Assembly: GCA_037178975.1 (NCBI GenBank)
Contig: JASJZH010000004.1
Coordinates: 2,604,001 to 2,668,000, forward strand
Length of the DNA: 64,000 nucleotides
Reading direction: 5' to 3'
From: Oscheius tipulae
Lineage: Eukaryota; Nematoda; Chromadorea; Rhabditida; Rhabditidae
Shown here: positions 35,312 to 46,508 of the stretch, one piece after another
Position numbering within the stretch: position 1 is the first letter of the stretch
How the letters are laid out: the number at the start of each line of letters is the position of its first letter
The notes under the pieces: generated by a model
What the model was told of the DNA's origin: nothing
Databases searched by the model: none
What the model saw: only the letters and a program-made list of their open reading frames with translations
Made by a program: the position numbers and the translations under genes

Positions 35312-36951
35312 CTAATTGATATCAATGAGCGAAGGAGATTCGACCGTCGGCTCGAGATCTAACAAGTTTTGGGAGGGGACGTCAGAGCTTATTGTTTCTT
35401 CGAAAACCAGTAGCTCTTCTTCTTGAACTGGACTGGTTGTTCTCTCCGTCTCATCTTCTTCTAAACCACCATGAGCTGACAGTTCCTCTAGTCTCGAGTT
35501 TATCTAGAGACTCTTCTTTTTGATTGATCCAGCAGATCCTACCTGAGCGATGTCAATCTCGATAGGCGTGTTGACCGTCTTCTGAAGGATAGCCATGCAG
35601 TCGGACTGACATGACTTCATCACATTCGCGTGGTTGGTCAGATGAGTCGCTATGTCTCTCACTGAATCCAATTTTGTCATTTCCTTGAAACTACAAACCA
35701 TGTTTCTGATCCAACAACTCGATCTTGACCATGACATCGTTTCGCATCTGAGTGAATCGGGCCCGGGCGTCCTGTCTACAGCGGAGCATCAGTCGATACT
35801 CGTAATTCCCGGTCTCCACACGATACAATCCCTCATCCAGAGCATGAAACTCTACTTCCTCATCGTCCAGCTCTTTGATTTTCAAGCAATAGCTCAAGTA
35901 TTCATACTTGACGTCCAGATATCTAAACAGGTTTTGAGTTCTGATAAAAGAGCTCCCACTTTTTTAGTGTTAGCTGGGTGTCCGGAATGACTTTGTCCAC
36001 ATAGGTAACGAGATCCGCCACGATTGGCTTGACTTGCTTCAGTCCTTCACTCTGAACAAGAGAACAGGAATGTGTCAATGGACTATTGGAAAGGTACCTG
36101 TCTCTTATCCAACAACCTATGACAGTCCCCGAAAACATTGAAGGCTTCGTTTGCATTCAGTTGAGCCTCATGGGCGGCCAGCTCACAAAAGATATCACCA
36201 AAAGCTGAATCGGGTTTTGAATAAAAGGAACTAAAACCCACTCTTCTGATACTCATTGATTTTCTCCTGATACTGAAAAAGCTCGTTGAAGTACGTTATC
36301 AGATTCCTGTACAGCTCGGCATTATCTTCCAGAACCTTCATCTTCTTGAGCAGTGGGTCATTGCAGAGAATGGCTCTCGAAAGCCCCAAAGCATCCGCAG
36401 AGTCCTGGTCCATGAACTCGACTATTTTGTGCTTGACCTTCTTCAGAACAATGTCCATCGTCTTGCCCTTGGCCGGATCTGCTTCCAGCTTGTTTATCGT
36501 AATCTGAGGACTGATTCGAATGCAAAAGAATGAAAGATACCTTGACTGGATTGGCGCTGCACTGAATCAACGAGGCCACATTGTTCTTCTTCTCGCCCTT
36601 CACATTGATCCCGTTTATGGCTATGACCTCGTCTCCACATCGAACTCTATCACCGGCATTCTAGCAAGAGAGGGAGGGTTACCTCGAGTCAGAAGAGGCC
36701 GGACTGCCGTCGAAGACCTGAACCACGTAGACACAGGGGCAGTAGGGATGCCCGCCACCAATGGTGATTCCAACCAGACCTTTTTCGTCTTTGGTTATCT
36801 CTATCGTCTCAGATTGGACCCGCATTCCCATACGGTCTTCTTCCATTGTCTGAAATATGTTTGTTTGGTTTCTCTAATCAAAACAGACCCATTGATTGGC
36901 CGAAGAACGAGATGGAGGATCTTTTGGATTTAGAGATGCACTCATAAACAT
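35312..36951 (-). CDS. pick-1: PICK1 homolog (PDZ-BAR scaffold)
   Basis: A membrane-curving scaffold that binds receptor tails through its PDZ domain and vesicles through its BAR domain. The PDZ is at the N-terminus: ITKDEKGLVGITIGGG, CPCVYVVQVFDGSPASSDS and GDEVIAINGINVKG. The arfaptin-homology BAR domain begins MDIVLKKVKHKIVEF and continues SADALGLSRAILCNDPLLKK, LKKYLDVKYEYLSYCLKIKE and TGNYEYRLMLRCRQDARARF. All are very close to mammalian PICK1. The acidic tail contains NLLDLEP, a clathrin-box-like motif. A 36-nt intron (36647-36682) must be removed to avoid two in-frame stops and to keep the PDZ ungapped. The start at 36951 includes a short first exon; an internal start at 36846 is the alternative. 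It lies 256 bases downstream of the nucleotidyltransferase gene on the same strand. Confidence 0.93.
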
Positions 36952-37207
36952 TGTAGCTGGATTTACGGAAATACTTGAAGGAAAAGGAAGAGTTTCAAAG
37001 GAGAAAAGGCCTCGGAGCAGCTGACAGCCAGATACGGCAGACGTATCGATCGCCGGGAACCTTATTGCCAAAAGGAGAGATGACTCCCGGCCAGCCGTTA
37101 ATTGTCTCGGAAGGCATTCGTTTTCACATTCCATTTATTTCTACTAGGCGGTATAGTTATGTTTATTCCTCACAACAAAATACAGAATTATACTCTTCTG
37201 AAGTACG

Positions 37208-38572
37208 TCACTGAATGTTGAAGAGCTCCATCTGAAAACTTTTGTATATTTTTGATGGTTAACAATAGTCACCAGAACGAGATCCTTCAACTCTCCTTCT
37301 CGAGCAAAGGTTCTCATATCTTGAGCTGAACGACGAAGAATCTTCAACATGTGCTTTAAGCCTAGAACAATCTGTGTTTTTTATGCTCCAACACTTACTG
37401 TCTTGCGAAATCGTGGCAACAATGTTCTGATTATTTTTGGCTCCAATAATCTTAGCATAAGTCTTCTTTTCTTGCCCATTCAGTCTCCTGCGAGCAGCCT
37501 GGCCTTGGAAGAACGGATCGCGAATACAGACCGGATGAGCGTATTCATTTTTCTTCCGCGTCCAACGCATCGGAGTAATGATTTGAATAACCTGAAAACT
37601 TCTCGAATGAATAGCGCGTAAGGATACCTCGTAAGCAAATGCAAATGTTGAGTAGAACTCGAGGAAACCGAGGAAATGTTCTGCAAGAGTGCCTCGATCA
37701 TTGGACCAGCCCGATACGACTTTTGTTTCGTAATGCTTCCATGGAGCTGGGGTGTTGGGAGGTAAGAATTCCTGATTAAGCGGTACATAATTTTAAACAA
37801 GTAGAATAACCCGTTGGATGTAAGGTACAACGCGATTTCTGTTCAAAGTGTACTTCTTAAGCGTTTTCCAGCCAACACGTTGGAGGTAGTAGATGGTCAG
37901 GATACACCAGTGGTAACTCTTGAAAAAGGGGTCGCCACAGATCTTATTGGCTTTAGCCCACTTCTTGACCCAGAATCCAAGTTGAGGAAGAATGTCCGGA
38001 GCCCACTTGCAATACGTTTGAAGGAGGTCCGTGTTCTCGATCGCAGCGAAGTTGTCGTAGCTTATACTGGAAATAGACAAAAATATTTTTTCTTTCCTCG
38101 CCTCACTCAATTTCGACCCCACGCCACAACGGTGAAGTCACAATCGGAACCTTGGCCGTACTGATGAATTCTGCCTGACAAGCTGGATCACGCTTCAAAA
38201 TCACCTTGCAAACTTGGGACAATATTTTTAGTGGATTGTCTTTCTCCGACTAAACTTCATTTTGAGATAAGAAAAGATGAAGCCTAACCTTTCGATCGGT
38301 AAGGACGAGCTTGAGCTTGAAGCTCATGTCGTAGTCGGAATCTTTTGAACCGAAGCCGTTTTTGCACGATCCATAGAACTAAAACACCAAAGTTACAATG
38401 AGAGTCTAGAACTACACCTTCAAAGTGCCTCCGCCACATTCCTCAGTTATCAGTTTCTCGAGTTCTTGCCTCTTCGCCTAAACAGAAAACAGATCTTTGG
38501 CTGTTATTCTCTGCGTGTCTAAAGTACAATTTTATAGGATAGCATTGGCGCAGTACTGTACAGATGAAGCAT
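37208..38572 (-). CDS. Terminal nucleotidyltransferase (PUP/TUTase or GLD-2-like), 5' end uncertain
   Basis: An enzyme that adds U or A residues to RNA 3' ends. The nucleotidyltransferase signature is FYGSCKNGFGSKDSDYDMSF, with the metal-binding pair D-Y-D. The third carboxylate sits in RGVEIDISYDN. The central helices (NTDLLQTYCKWAPDILPQLGF then WVKKWAK, and SYHWCILTIYYLQ) and the PAP-associated part (GTLAEHFLGFLEFYSTFAFAYEV; CIRDPFFQ) are complete. The C-terminus is a basic helix (LKHMLKILRRSAQDMRTF). No RNA-binding domain is seen. An upstream frame (QLPNFGSLSLNGNGLNKLRG) continues to an acceptor at 38644, so more 5' exons are likely. The U or A preference cannot be read from this. Confidence 0.82.
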
Positions 38573-38644
38573 GGTTTCGTTAATTCCTCTTAGTTTGTTC
38601 AGTCCGTTTCCATTCAAGGAGAGACTCCCGAAGTTTGGAAGTTG

Positions 38645-39772
38645 CTGGACAACCCTAACAAAATATCTTTTCCAAATGATCTAAAGACACTTACATTTCT
38701 GAAGAACTTCCAACAGCTCGTAGATAAAGATCGGCTTGTACAAAGATTAGGGGGTTATATGCTGGTGAGAAAACGGGAGAGAAGGTCTAGAAGGTCCTGC
38801 CTCTTTCCATACGTGTGTTGCAGAGTGGTCTTTGACCGAAAAGAGAGAGAAGGAGGACACAGTGGATTGGGCTTTTAGTAGAGACTGCAACGTATACAAC
38901 ACTGAGTATACTTAACGCAATGGTTCTATTCAATAGAAGAAGGTGTGCAACTTGTGAGAGATGTTCTCGTGAGCATTGTCATATATCAAGGGATTCGAAA
39001 GACCTTCGGAATAAGGAATCTTCTACATACCGTAAGAGAACCGGATACAATCCGACTAGTTGAGTAGATCGACCCAAGCTTGATAAAATACAAAGTACAC
39101 AAGTGAGGCAGCCTGCAGCCTAACTTGGTGAGCCCCTTCGGGGCTTACCTACCCTGTCCTTTCCCAGGTAAAACGATTGCTCATCAGTTAAACTCACTTC
39201 TCACTCTTTGATCCCATCCCTCGAGCCCACCTCCCTTTCACTCTTTAAACCTTTCCCTTCGTTCGACCCAACTTCCTATCCAAATAATACTATCCCTCTT
39301 AGACTCAATGACAGTTATAACCTGATTCATACGAGCTTTGCCCGGTTTCTATTCTCTTTTGTTCACCTGCCCTGGTCCTTCCCACCCTTCCCTCTCACTT
39401 CAACCCGCCCGCAAGTTTCCCTCCAACCGAGCTATCCTTACAGGAACAACATTCTCCAAACAAAGCTATTTCCAAACTGACTTGACTTGTTAGTGAGTGT
39501 GCGCACAAAGAATTGAACTCTAATTGTAATAATGGCTTCAGCCAGATACATATACAGACACACAGAGACGCGAGGACAATTTAAAATAGATGTCGATCGG
39601 AATGTTTGAACTACATCGCCATGCACACACTGATCTCGTCTAACTGAAGAAACCCACAACAAAAACAGTTTATGAAGTAAAAAAATAAAGCATATGTCTT
39701 GGCAATACACGTCTTCTTCAATGAAAAATCTAGTTATGTAGAGATCGCTCTTTCCGCTCTCCAATGACCGGC
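38645..39772. other. Intergenic; undetermined 5' part of the nucleotidyltransferase gene and a hairpin
   Basis: The left part probably holds further 5' exons of the minus-strand nucleotidyltransferase, which could not be resolved. The hairpin at 39127-39149 is listed separately. From about 39180 to 39480 the plus strand is C/T-rich. A possible poly(A) signal for the MADF-like gene (AATAAA on minus) was not pinned down. Confidence 0.4.
39127..39149. repeat. Short strong hairpin (10-bp stem, 3-base loop)
   Basis: GGTGAGCCCC, loop TTC, GGGGCTTACC: nine Watson-Crick pairs and one G-U pair. It lies between genes, followed by a C/T-rich stretch. Confidence 0.7.
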
Positions 39773-42062
39773 TCAAACTCGTTTCAATGACTGCAGCTGA
39801 CTCCTGTAGAGGACCTCGCTCAGTTCCCTCTGAAGTTGGATGGCCGTCTCGGGATCTTTGGTTTCAAGTTCGCGACACGTATGTTCTACCAAACGACCTA
39901 TTCTTCTGGTTTTAAAAAGGAAAGTTAGCTCGTTACCCATGGTAGTCCATTTGTCCTCCTTGACTCCGCCATCCAGATGAGTCGAGTTCCTTTTGCCCAG
40001 TCCATTGACCTGGGTCTTCCTCTCGGGTTTCGGTTCCTTTGTCGAGTGGTCGACTGATTGTGAGAAGAGAGTAGGAAGAGGGATTCCGCTTGAGGTAGAC
40101 TGAAGGCTTGAATGCTATGGGAATGTTCTGGAACTCACTAATATCTGTGCAGTTGCAGTAGGATTCGAGGTCGGCGCAGTGACGGCAACGAAGGGGCTCT
40201 TGTAGGCTTCCTCTTTCGGCGGGACCCACGTTGTGACAACCTTTGAAGGAGTTAGATTGAAAATAAGAGTCAGATACCTGAGGAGAGGGGCAGTTCTTCT
40301 TCGGATCGCGCATCGAGGGCGAGGCGAGGCGTGGACGCTTTTGAGTCGACGGCTGGTTCTCACGGGGACTTATCTCCTGAGGCTGAGGGCTGGAAATAAA
40401 GAGATCTTCTTTTGTCCAGTGAACTTACAGTAAGCCAAGCATCTGTTGAAGATGGACCTGCATCTCATGACCATTAATCCCGTTCGCCATTAACTGTCCC
40501 ATAGTGGCTTCGAAGCTGGCCTTTGCTAAAAAAGGGCATGAGAGTTTCAAAAGGAGCAAGTACGTACCGTCCTTCTCCACGAGAAACTGAAGTCGGGAGC
40601 GAAGTTCGTCTGGACTCAAATGGAAATCGACGGCCAGTTTGGAATTGGGAACCCGGATAAAGTTGGACAACATCTTCCAGGCAGATATGGCCAGAGGGAC
40701 GGTCAAACTCCTCCCGCCCGGGATTGTTCTCAGTCCCTCGACGATGTCTTTCAGTTGGTTCTTGTCTTGTGGAGCTTCCATATCCGAACTCCACAGTTCC
40801 GGTCGAAGTTTGATGCCTTCGATAAGTCCGACAGTCAACTCTTTCGACCATTCCAACGGCTCGTGCACTTTCTGCTCTACTGGTTCCTCCTTGACTGACA
40901 CCGCTTTCAAATTATCAGGTTTTGGCGGAGTTGGAGCAGAAGTCGTGCTCGAGACGGCGCTCAATGCCTGAACAGGAATAGAAAGAGAGCTTGATCTGTT
41001 TTACATTGAGAATGTCAGCCACACTTGTCGGAAGAGAATCCAGATTCGCAGCCTGTTGAACACGAGTCCTGGTCGAGTACTTGGCAGCAGCTCGTCCTCG
41101 TCTTCCTCGAACCGGGGACTCGGCCGTCATTGGCGTGTTTCCTTGGAGAAGAAAACCACTCGAAGCTGTCGACGGGACCAATTGGACTGGAGGCATGCTC
41201 TCCGGCGTCGATACTACAACTATGGACTGAGCCGCGTCTGGAATGGAGACTGCTAATACCGTGGGATGAGAACGACCGACCTTTTTTGGTGATTTCCATG
41301 TAGAGAGACATTTCCGGCGAGAACAGGCCTGTCCCTGACGAGAACCTTCGCGACTTTTTCGAGGGAACCAGCTGAATCCGTCTTTGTTTCACAAGAAACA
41401 GTATCGGTACCTGAGTGGCGGCATGTTCCTCAGGAGTAGTGGCATACTTGTGGGTCAACTCGACAAATCGCTCCGGGTTCAGGGATCTGTCACTAAGAAA
41501 TGAACTGGCTGAGAAAGAGACACCTACCCGATGTAGACATTGTAGACCGAGGATGGTGAGTTGACCAGAAAGTTCATGGAATTGACATAGCGCCAGTTGA
41601 ACTTAAACTCGACAGCCCGAGAGTACATCTCCATCATCCAACACCACTTTTCGAGCACGGCCCAGGCTAAAAACTCGTCCTATGTTGGCCGTCGTCAAAG
41701 TATTGTCCGTTCCCACGCCCTTCTCCCGCCCTGAGAACTCTATCCACCTACCGTTCATTCTGGGATCCTGATTCTGGAGTACAGTGGCAATCTGGTTCGC
41801 GAATACTTCCATCACTTTCTCCTTTGTCGAACGGATCTGAGCCGACTTATCCTGCTTCGAGATTTGCAAATTGATCTGGAAGAAATTATTTGCTCAAACG
41901 ATGGAACTGAGACAGTAGAAGCTAAGCAAAACTCACCTGGTGGAGAAGAGTGTTCTTCTCTACGAGAGCCACGAGAATTCCACGTAGGAGGTCGTTCCAT
42001 TCGGGAGGATCCTGAAACTTAGTTGGAGTTTCAACTTCAGACGTAAGGTCGTCCTGATTCAT
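39773..42062 (-). CDS. MADF/BESS-like nuclear protein
   Basis: A multi-exon gene. The N-terminal part (PPEWNDLLRGILVALVEKNT; KEKVMEVFANQIATVLQNQ) is helical and of unknown type. The middle holds basic, nuclear-looking segments (SPVRGRRGRAAAKYSTRTR). Further on, ELTVGLIEGIKLRPELWSSD followed by LAISAWKMLSNFIR resembles a MADF DNA-binding domain (helices with conserved Leu, Pro-x-Leu-Trp and Trp). After it, FEATMGQLMANGINGHEMQV and HLQQMLGLL recall the C-terminal BESS motif. The rest is Pro/Ser-rich with KRPRL and ends in a short helix. If correct, it is a transcription factor or co-regulator. The match is weak and other chromatin families are possible. Confidence 0.5.
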
Positions 42063-44208
42063 TTCGAGGTCAATATGATCTGATTGGGCTTGACAAGCTA
42101 TCGATTTTGATTTGAGTTAAACTGACACAAAATCACTGGACTTTTGGTACAGTTGTTCCAAACAAAAGGATCTAGTGAAATCACCTTTTTTTTAGTCTCA
42201 GGTCTGACTTTGGACTGTTGTCTCTTCCGTTTCTGAGGGTTGACAAAGCTGGATAGGTTCAGACTACCAAAGATAAGACTGCAGACAGGAAGAAGGACCG
42301 TTCTAATGTCCTGAGCAACAAATCGAAAGAGAGGCACCATTGGGATTCAATGATCTCTTCAAACTACTAGGTCCCTGTCGGCTCAAATGGAGCCAAGCCA
42401 CGATATTTCATTGTCTGCTCTCCCCCTCCAAGATCTAGAGTGTTTTTACTAAAGAAGTAAAAATGCAGCACTTTGTATGTGTTGTGTTGCAAACGATATC
42501 AATAATTTGTACTAGTAGTACCAGAAGAGTAGGGCAGACTGAACCCGAAAAGATACAGGCCTCGATACTCCCACGCTTGTCTTTCTGCCAGTCTCTCCAC
42601 CCCTTCGATTGATTTTCTTCCGCCACACACACGCACATTGTCAGAGACAACTACTAATTTCCGCGCCGAAAATATCTAATGGCTCCGTTTACGCGAAAAT
42701 GTGTCTCGATGTACCCCCACAAAGAGTACACATGAAAACAACTGCTGCTCTCTCTTCCTCTCTCGGACACTACCAGGAAATCCAGTCTTTTTTTTTTAAC
42801 GAGCCTGCTCCCATTCCTCTAATTTCAATAGAAAACAGAACATACCGTCCCGGCATAGGCGTCCACTGGTTTGTAGGAGGGTTCAGGGCCGTCGCCCTTT
42901 GCCTGAGCCATTCTGATCTGAAAGTAAACTGTTTTACTAGAGAAAATCATTTTGGAAAAATTAAAAGATATAATTGGGAAAGTGACTGAGGAGTTCAGAT
43001 CACCTTTTCGGAAACTCTATGTTGAAAACTTGGTCTGATTGAGATTCGAAGGTTTGAATGAAAGGAAAAAGTTTGAATATTGGAAGTTGGTAAAAAAAAA
43101 TAGATCGCTTAGCCCGATTCCTCTGGGCTTAGCTCTCGAAGACAAGCGGAGTCGTGGGAATGGGACCCTCTTGGCTTTGGGAAGAAGGCGAGAGAACGAA
43201 GGAAGAATTAAGAGACTGGACAATAAATAGTTTTTGGGGGAAAGGACCGGGCGGCGTTGTGGCCGGTCGATGGTGTAGGCGGGGCTGGGAAGAAGGCGGA
43301 GTCGGACGCTCGACGAGAGAGAGCCACGCCCAACCGGAGAGACACGGCCGCGTCGACCTTTTGCTAGCAAACAACACCGACTGAGAGAGTGAGACAAGGG
43401 ACTAGTAGCCTCTTTTGGGAAATCTCTTTATATTAAGAGAGAGTACAGGCTTACCCTTTTCACTAAAAGATCTCTCGTCCCGCCTATTTGGCAGTTGACA
43501 AAACAACGAGTCATTGTGGCATTTCGTAAACACGAGGAGGAGAGTTTATAACGGGGTGGCGCAGCTTTTCAGATAACATTGCCACTGTCTATAAGTCACA
43601 TGCTTCAAGTTCACTCTCACTTTTTTAGGCCTCTTTTGATACAGACTCGCACTCTCCATTCCAGATCGGTTCAGCCAATGAGTCTTCTATCTTGTGATAT
43701 GTCTTCTATCTGTGATAGTGGACCTGATGGATCGAATGGTATCATCAGGTAGTCAGATGCGCAATCTTGAAGTCTGAACCCCGGGAAAAGAGTTAGCTCA
43801 AAGCAGACAGCTACTAATCAGCTAATATCCACAGTGTCCTTTCCATGACAATTTTCTATTGACACCTCCTCTGGAGCACCAATAGAAAGCATCCGTCTTG
43901 TTGTCAGACGTTGTTTATAGTCTCGGCTAGCGATGAGCAGCAAAGGGGGCGGTCATGACTCGCGGCCTTTGGCAGTCAGAGAGGCGGGAAAGAGATTGAT
44001 GTGGGCGGCGTTTACTCCGGAGGCGAGAGAGAAGCAGGTCGTTAAACGAGAGACACAATGAAGAAGGAATCTACCAGCTGTTTTCATCCATAGGATCATA
44101 AGCCTTGATTGGGAGAGAGAGAGAGGTCCCTAAGCAACCCCCCAGGACATGACGTGAGTTGCTGATAAAAGTGTGGAATGCTTGTTCCGAGCAACGTATT
44201 ATGAATAA
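42063..44208. other. Intergenic 2.1 kb; no gene supported
   Basis: The largest gap in this part of the window. Open frames up to 126 codons occur on both strands without motifs or splice partners. G-rich purine stretches lie near 43150-43350 and 43900-44050. No RNA gene was recognised. Confidence 0.45.
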
Positions 44209-46148
44209 CTATGTGCTACAGAAGCCATTGATTCCTTGGAGTTGGATGGTGCTTCGGTAGACGGCCATTCGGACTCGGGTGTAGCTCACGAGATCTGTGT
44301 AACTGAAAGAGACTCAGTGGACTAGTTTGGGTCACTTACAAGACATTGTCCGCGTCAATAACCCCTGTCGTGGTACGCAGTTCAATTCCGGTGTTGTTTC
44401 TAAATTGTAGCTCATTGGGTTTAGTATCTTCAGACTTACCCAGGCATTGTAGCGTCAAGATCCAATGAGCATTTTGTATCCATTGCCGTAGACTCTTGGT
44501 ACTTTCCGTTCAAGTTGTTCGCGCAACTTCCGAACCACCAGCCTCTGAAGTTTCATTGTATGACATAAAAAGCTCGATTACCCAGAGCCATTGGCCGAAT
44601 CGTCCCACCTGTGCAGAATCTCACAGTCGTCGCTGAACAACGAACGTAATTGGTGAACAAGTGCTCTTACAGATTGAGGCCCGTGGCATTTATAGTGTTT
44701 TTGGTCGAAAATGGTCGGCCGATGTCCTTCTTATTCGTTCCTCCAATGGCTATAAGATCTAATCCGATACCTGCACTGTCGGCCATGGCGTTCAATGTGT
44801 AAGTCGTGGAAGCGTCTCCGATCTATCGAGCATTTCTCAGCATAAGTGACGATTTCTTACCGTGAATCTCTCATAAATTTGCTTGGTACTGGCCCCATTG
44901 CAACAAACTTCGATCAGGAGATTGTAGGAAACATTTCCAGCAGTTAGGAGATACATGTTTTCCAATCCAAACCAATAGTTGTTATTGGGTCCAGCTTTGC
45001 CGAACGGAGTGTTGTAGACATCGAAATCGTCTCCGAAAAGTGTCCCCAAAGTGTCGTTTCCTCGACTGAAACATATTGTCTGTCATCTCCATCATTTTCT
45101 CAACCTCTGAATCGTGGTCAGGGCTCCAGAGGATCCGAACTGACAGTATACATCGACCTTCTTGTCCTTGTCGTTGTTGATGAAGATGGTCTTAACACCG
45201 TCGGTACGGTCAGTGACTTCTTCACAGTCACGCGGGTAGGTTGGAGCTGAAAGGGAGTGTTCTTGGAAATTGAGATTCTCAGAGACCTGGGGTCGGTGTT
45301 GAAGCCGTGCTCGGTCCCGTGTACGGGGTTGTAGTCGTGGTCGAGCCAGGTGGAGTCGTGCTTGCAGGTGTCGTAGTGGGAGGGGCTGTTGTGGCCGGAT
45401 TGAGGTCTGACTTCCAGGCGAATCTCACCCTGAAAGTTCCGCCTGATCCAAGCTTTACCTGAAGCTTACGATGCTCCACTGACAGGATCAGAAAGAGTCA
45501 TAACTCCCTTGGTCAGTGTACTGGTGTATGTACCAAATGTTGCTACAGTCTGATCCCCTGCTTTCAAAGTTCCATTGATTGTGAAGCCCTATACGAATAT
45601 TTGGAAGAATAGGACGAGGATGTTACCTGGAAGCTTCCACTCAAAGGCGTAGACAGGCTGCTCATATTGGTACTGTCAGCAGAATTTCCAGGAGAAAAGA
45701 CTGCCGTATTGGAAATGGGAACATCGTTTCTATTGAAAGAATATAATTACTCGCGTGTTTGCATACCCAGATTTCAAGGAGTAGTCGAAGGAAAGGGAGC
45801 ACTGTACTCCGGCAAAGTCAAAAATGGAGCATGGCTGTCCACCAGCCTGTCCCGAAGGATTCTCAGCGTGGAGGATGACCCACTGAAAGTACTGTTTACG
45901 ATTAGACGAGAAAGACTCACGTAAAACTTGGGATCAACAGGGACTACAGGAGGAGTAGAAGCAGTCACGGGAGCCGTGGTAGTCGCGATTGCTTCATCCG
46001 GTGAAGTTTGTGTGGAATACTCTGTCACTGAAGGTGGTACGGTAGAAGTGACTGTTTTGACCAGTCCACATCCCTATGTAATTGAAAAAATCAAACGAGA
46101 GAAGCTTACCAAAAGGGACAAAAATATGAGCGGAAGTCTCAAAGACAT
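44209..46148 (-). CDS. Secreted CUB-like, mucin-linker, fibrinogen-domain lectin-like protein
   Basis: The signal peptide is MSLRLPLIFLSLLG with a Cys just after. A Thr/Ser/Pro linker (TTTAPVTASTPPVVPV) leads into a CUB-like domain (YWVILHAENPSGQAG, CSLSFDYSLKSG, FRVRFAWKSD). A second Pro/Thr mucin-like linker follows. The C-terminal fibrinogen-related domain starts YPRDCEEVTDRTDGVKTIF and includes NNNYWFGLENMYLL, GWWFGSCANNLNGKYQ and a late Tyr-rich strand (SYTRVRMAVYRS). The WWFG-C-LNG motif is the fibrinogen hallmark. The usual calcium-site Asp cluster is not obvious. Such proteins bind sugars or microbes in invertebrate defence; that role here is inference. One intron (near 45480-45530) was placed so the CUB strand VEHRKLQVKL stays in frame. 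Confidence 0.72.
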
Positions 46149-46508
46149 TCGGGCGTTGGCCGTCTTCACGACTACTGATAGGCCTCGGTCGATTTCTTTA
46201 GCCGGGCAGAGATAACGAAGCAGCAAGTAGTCTCCAAAGAAACAGTCATTGCCTTTCCAAGGAATGCACCCCTTTTTGAGGAAGTAGAAGATGGAGATTA
46301 CCTGAATTCTGGTCGTAAGGACAGGTCTCAATCACAATTCGCCCGCACCATTCCAACATGTAGCCCCAAACATTGATAAACAAGATCTTGTGGTGGTTTT
46401 ACGTTTATTGGTTAAAAAAATGGAAACGTTAAAAATGACGAAATTTAGTAGAATATGTACAAGTGGGAAGAGGTAAATAAAAGGATAAAAGTGCTGATAA
46501 AAACGTAG
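46149..46508. other. Spacer between Argonaute and fibrinogen-domain genes
   Basis: The 360 bases separate the Argonaute stop from the next minus-strand start. On the minus strand an alternative first exon (start at 46361 region, MLEWCGRIVIETCPY) is possible but does not read as a signal peptide. Confidence 0.4.
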
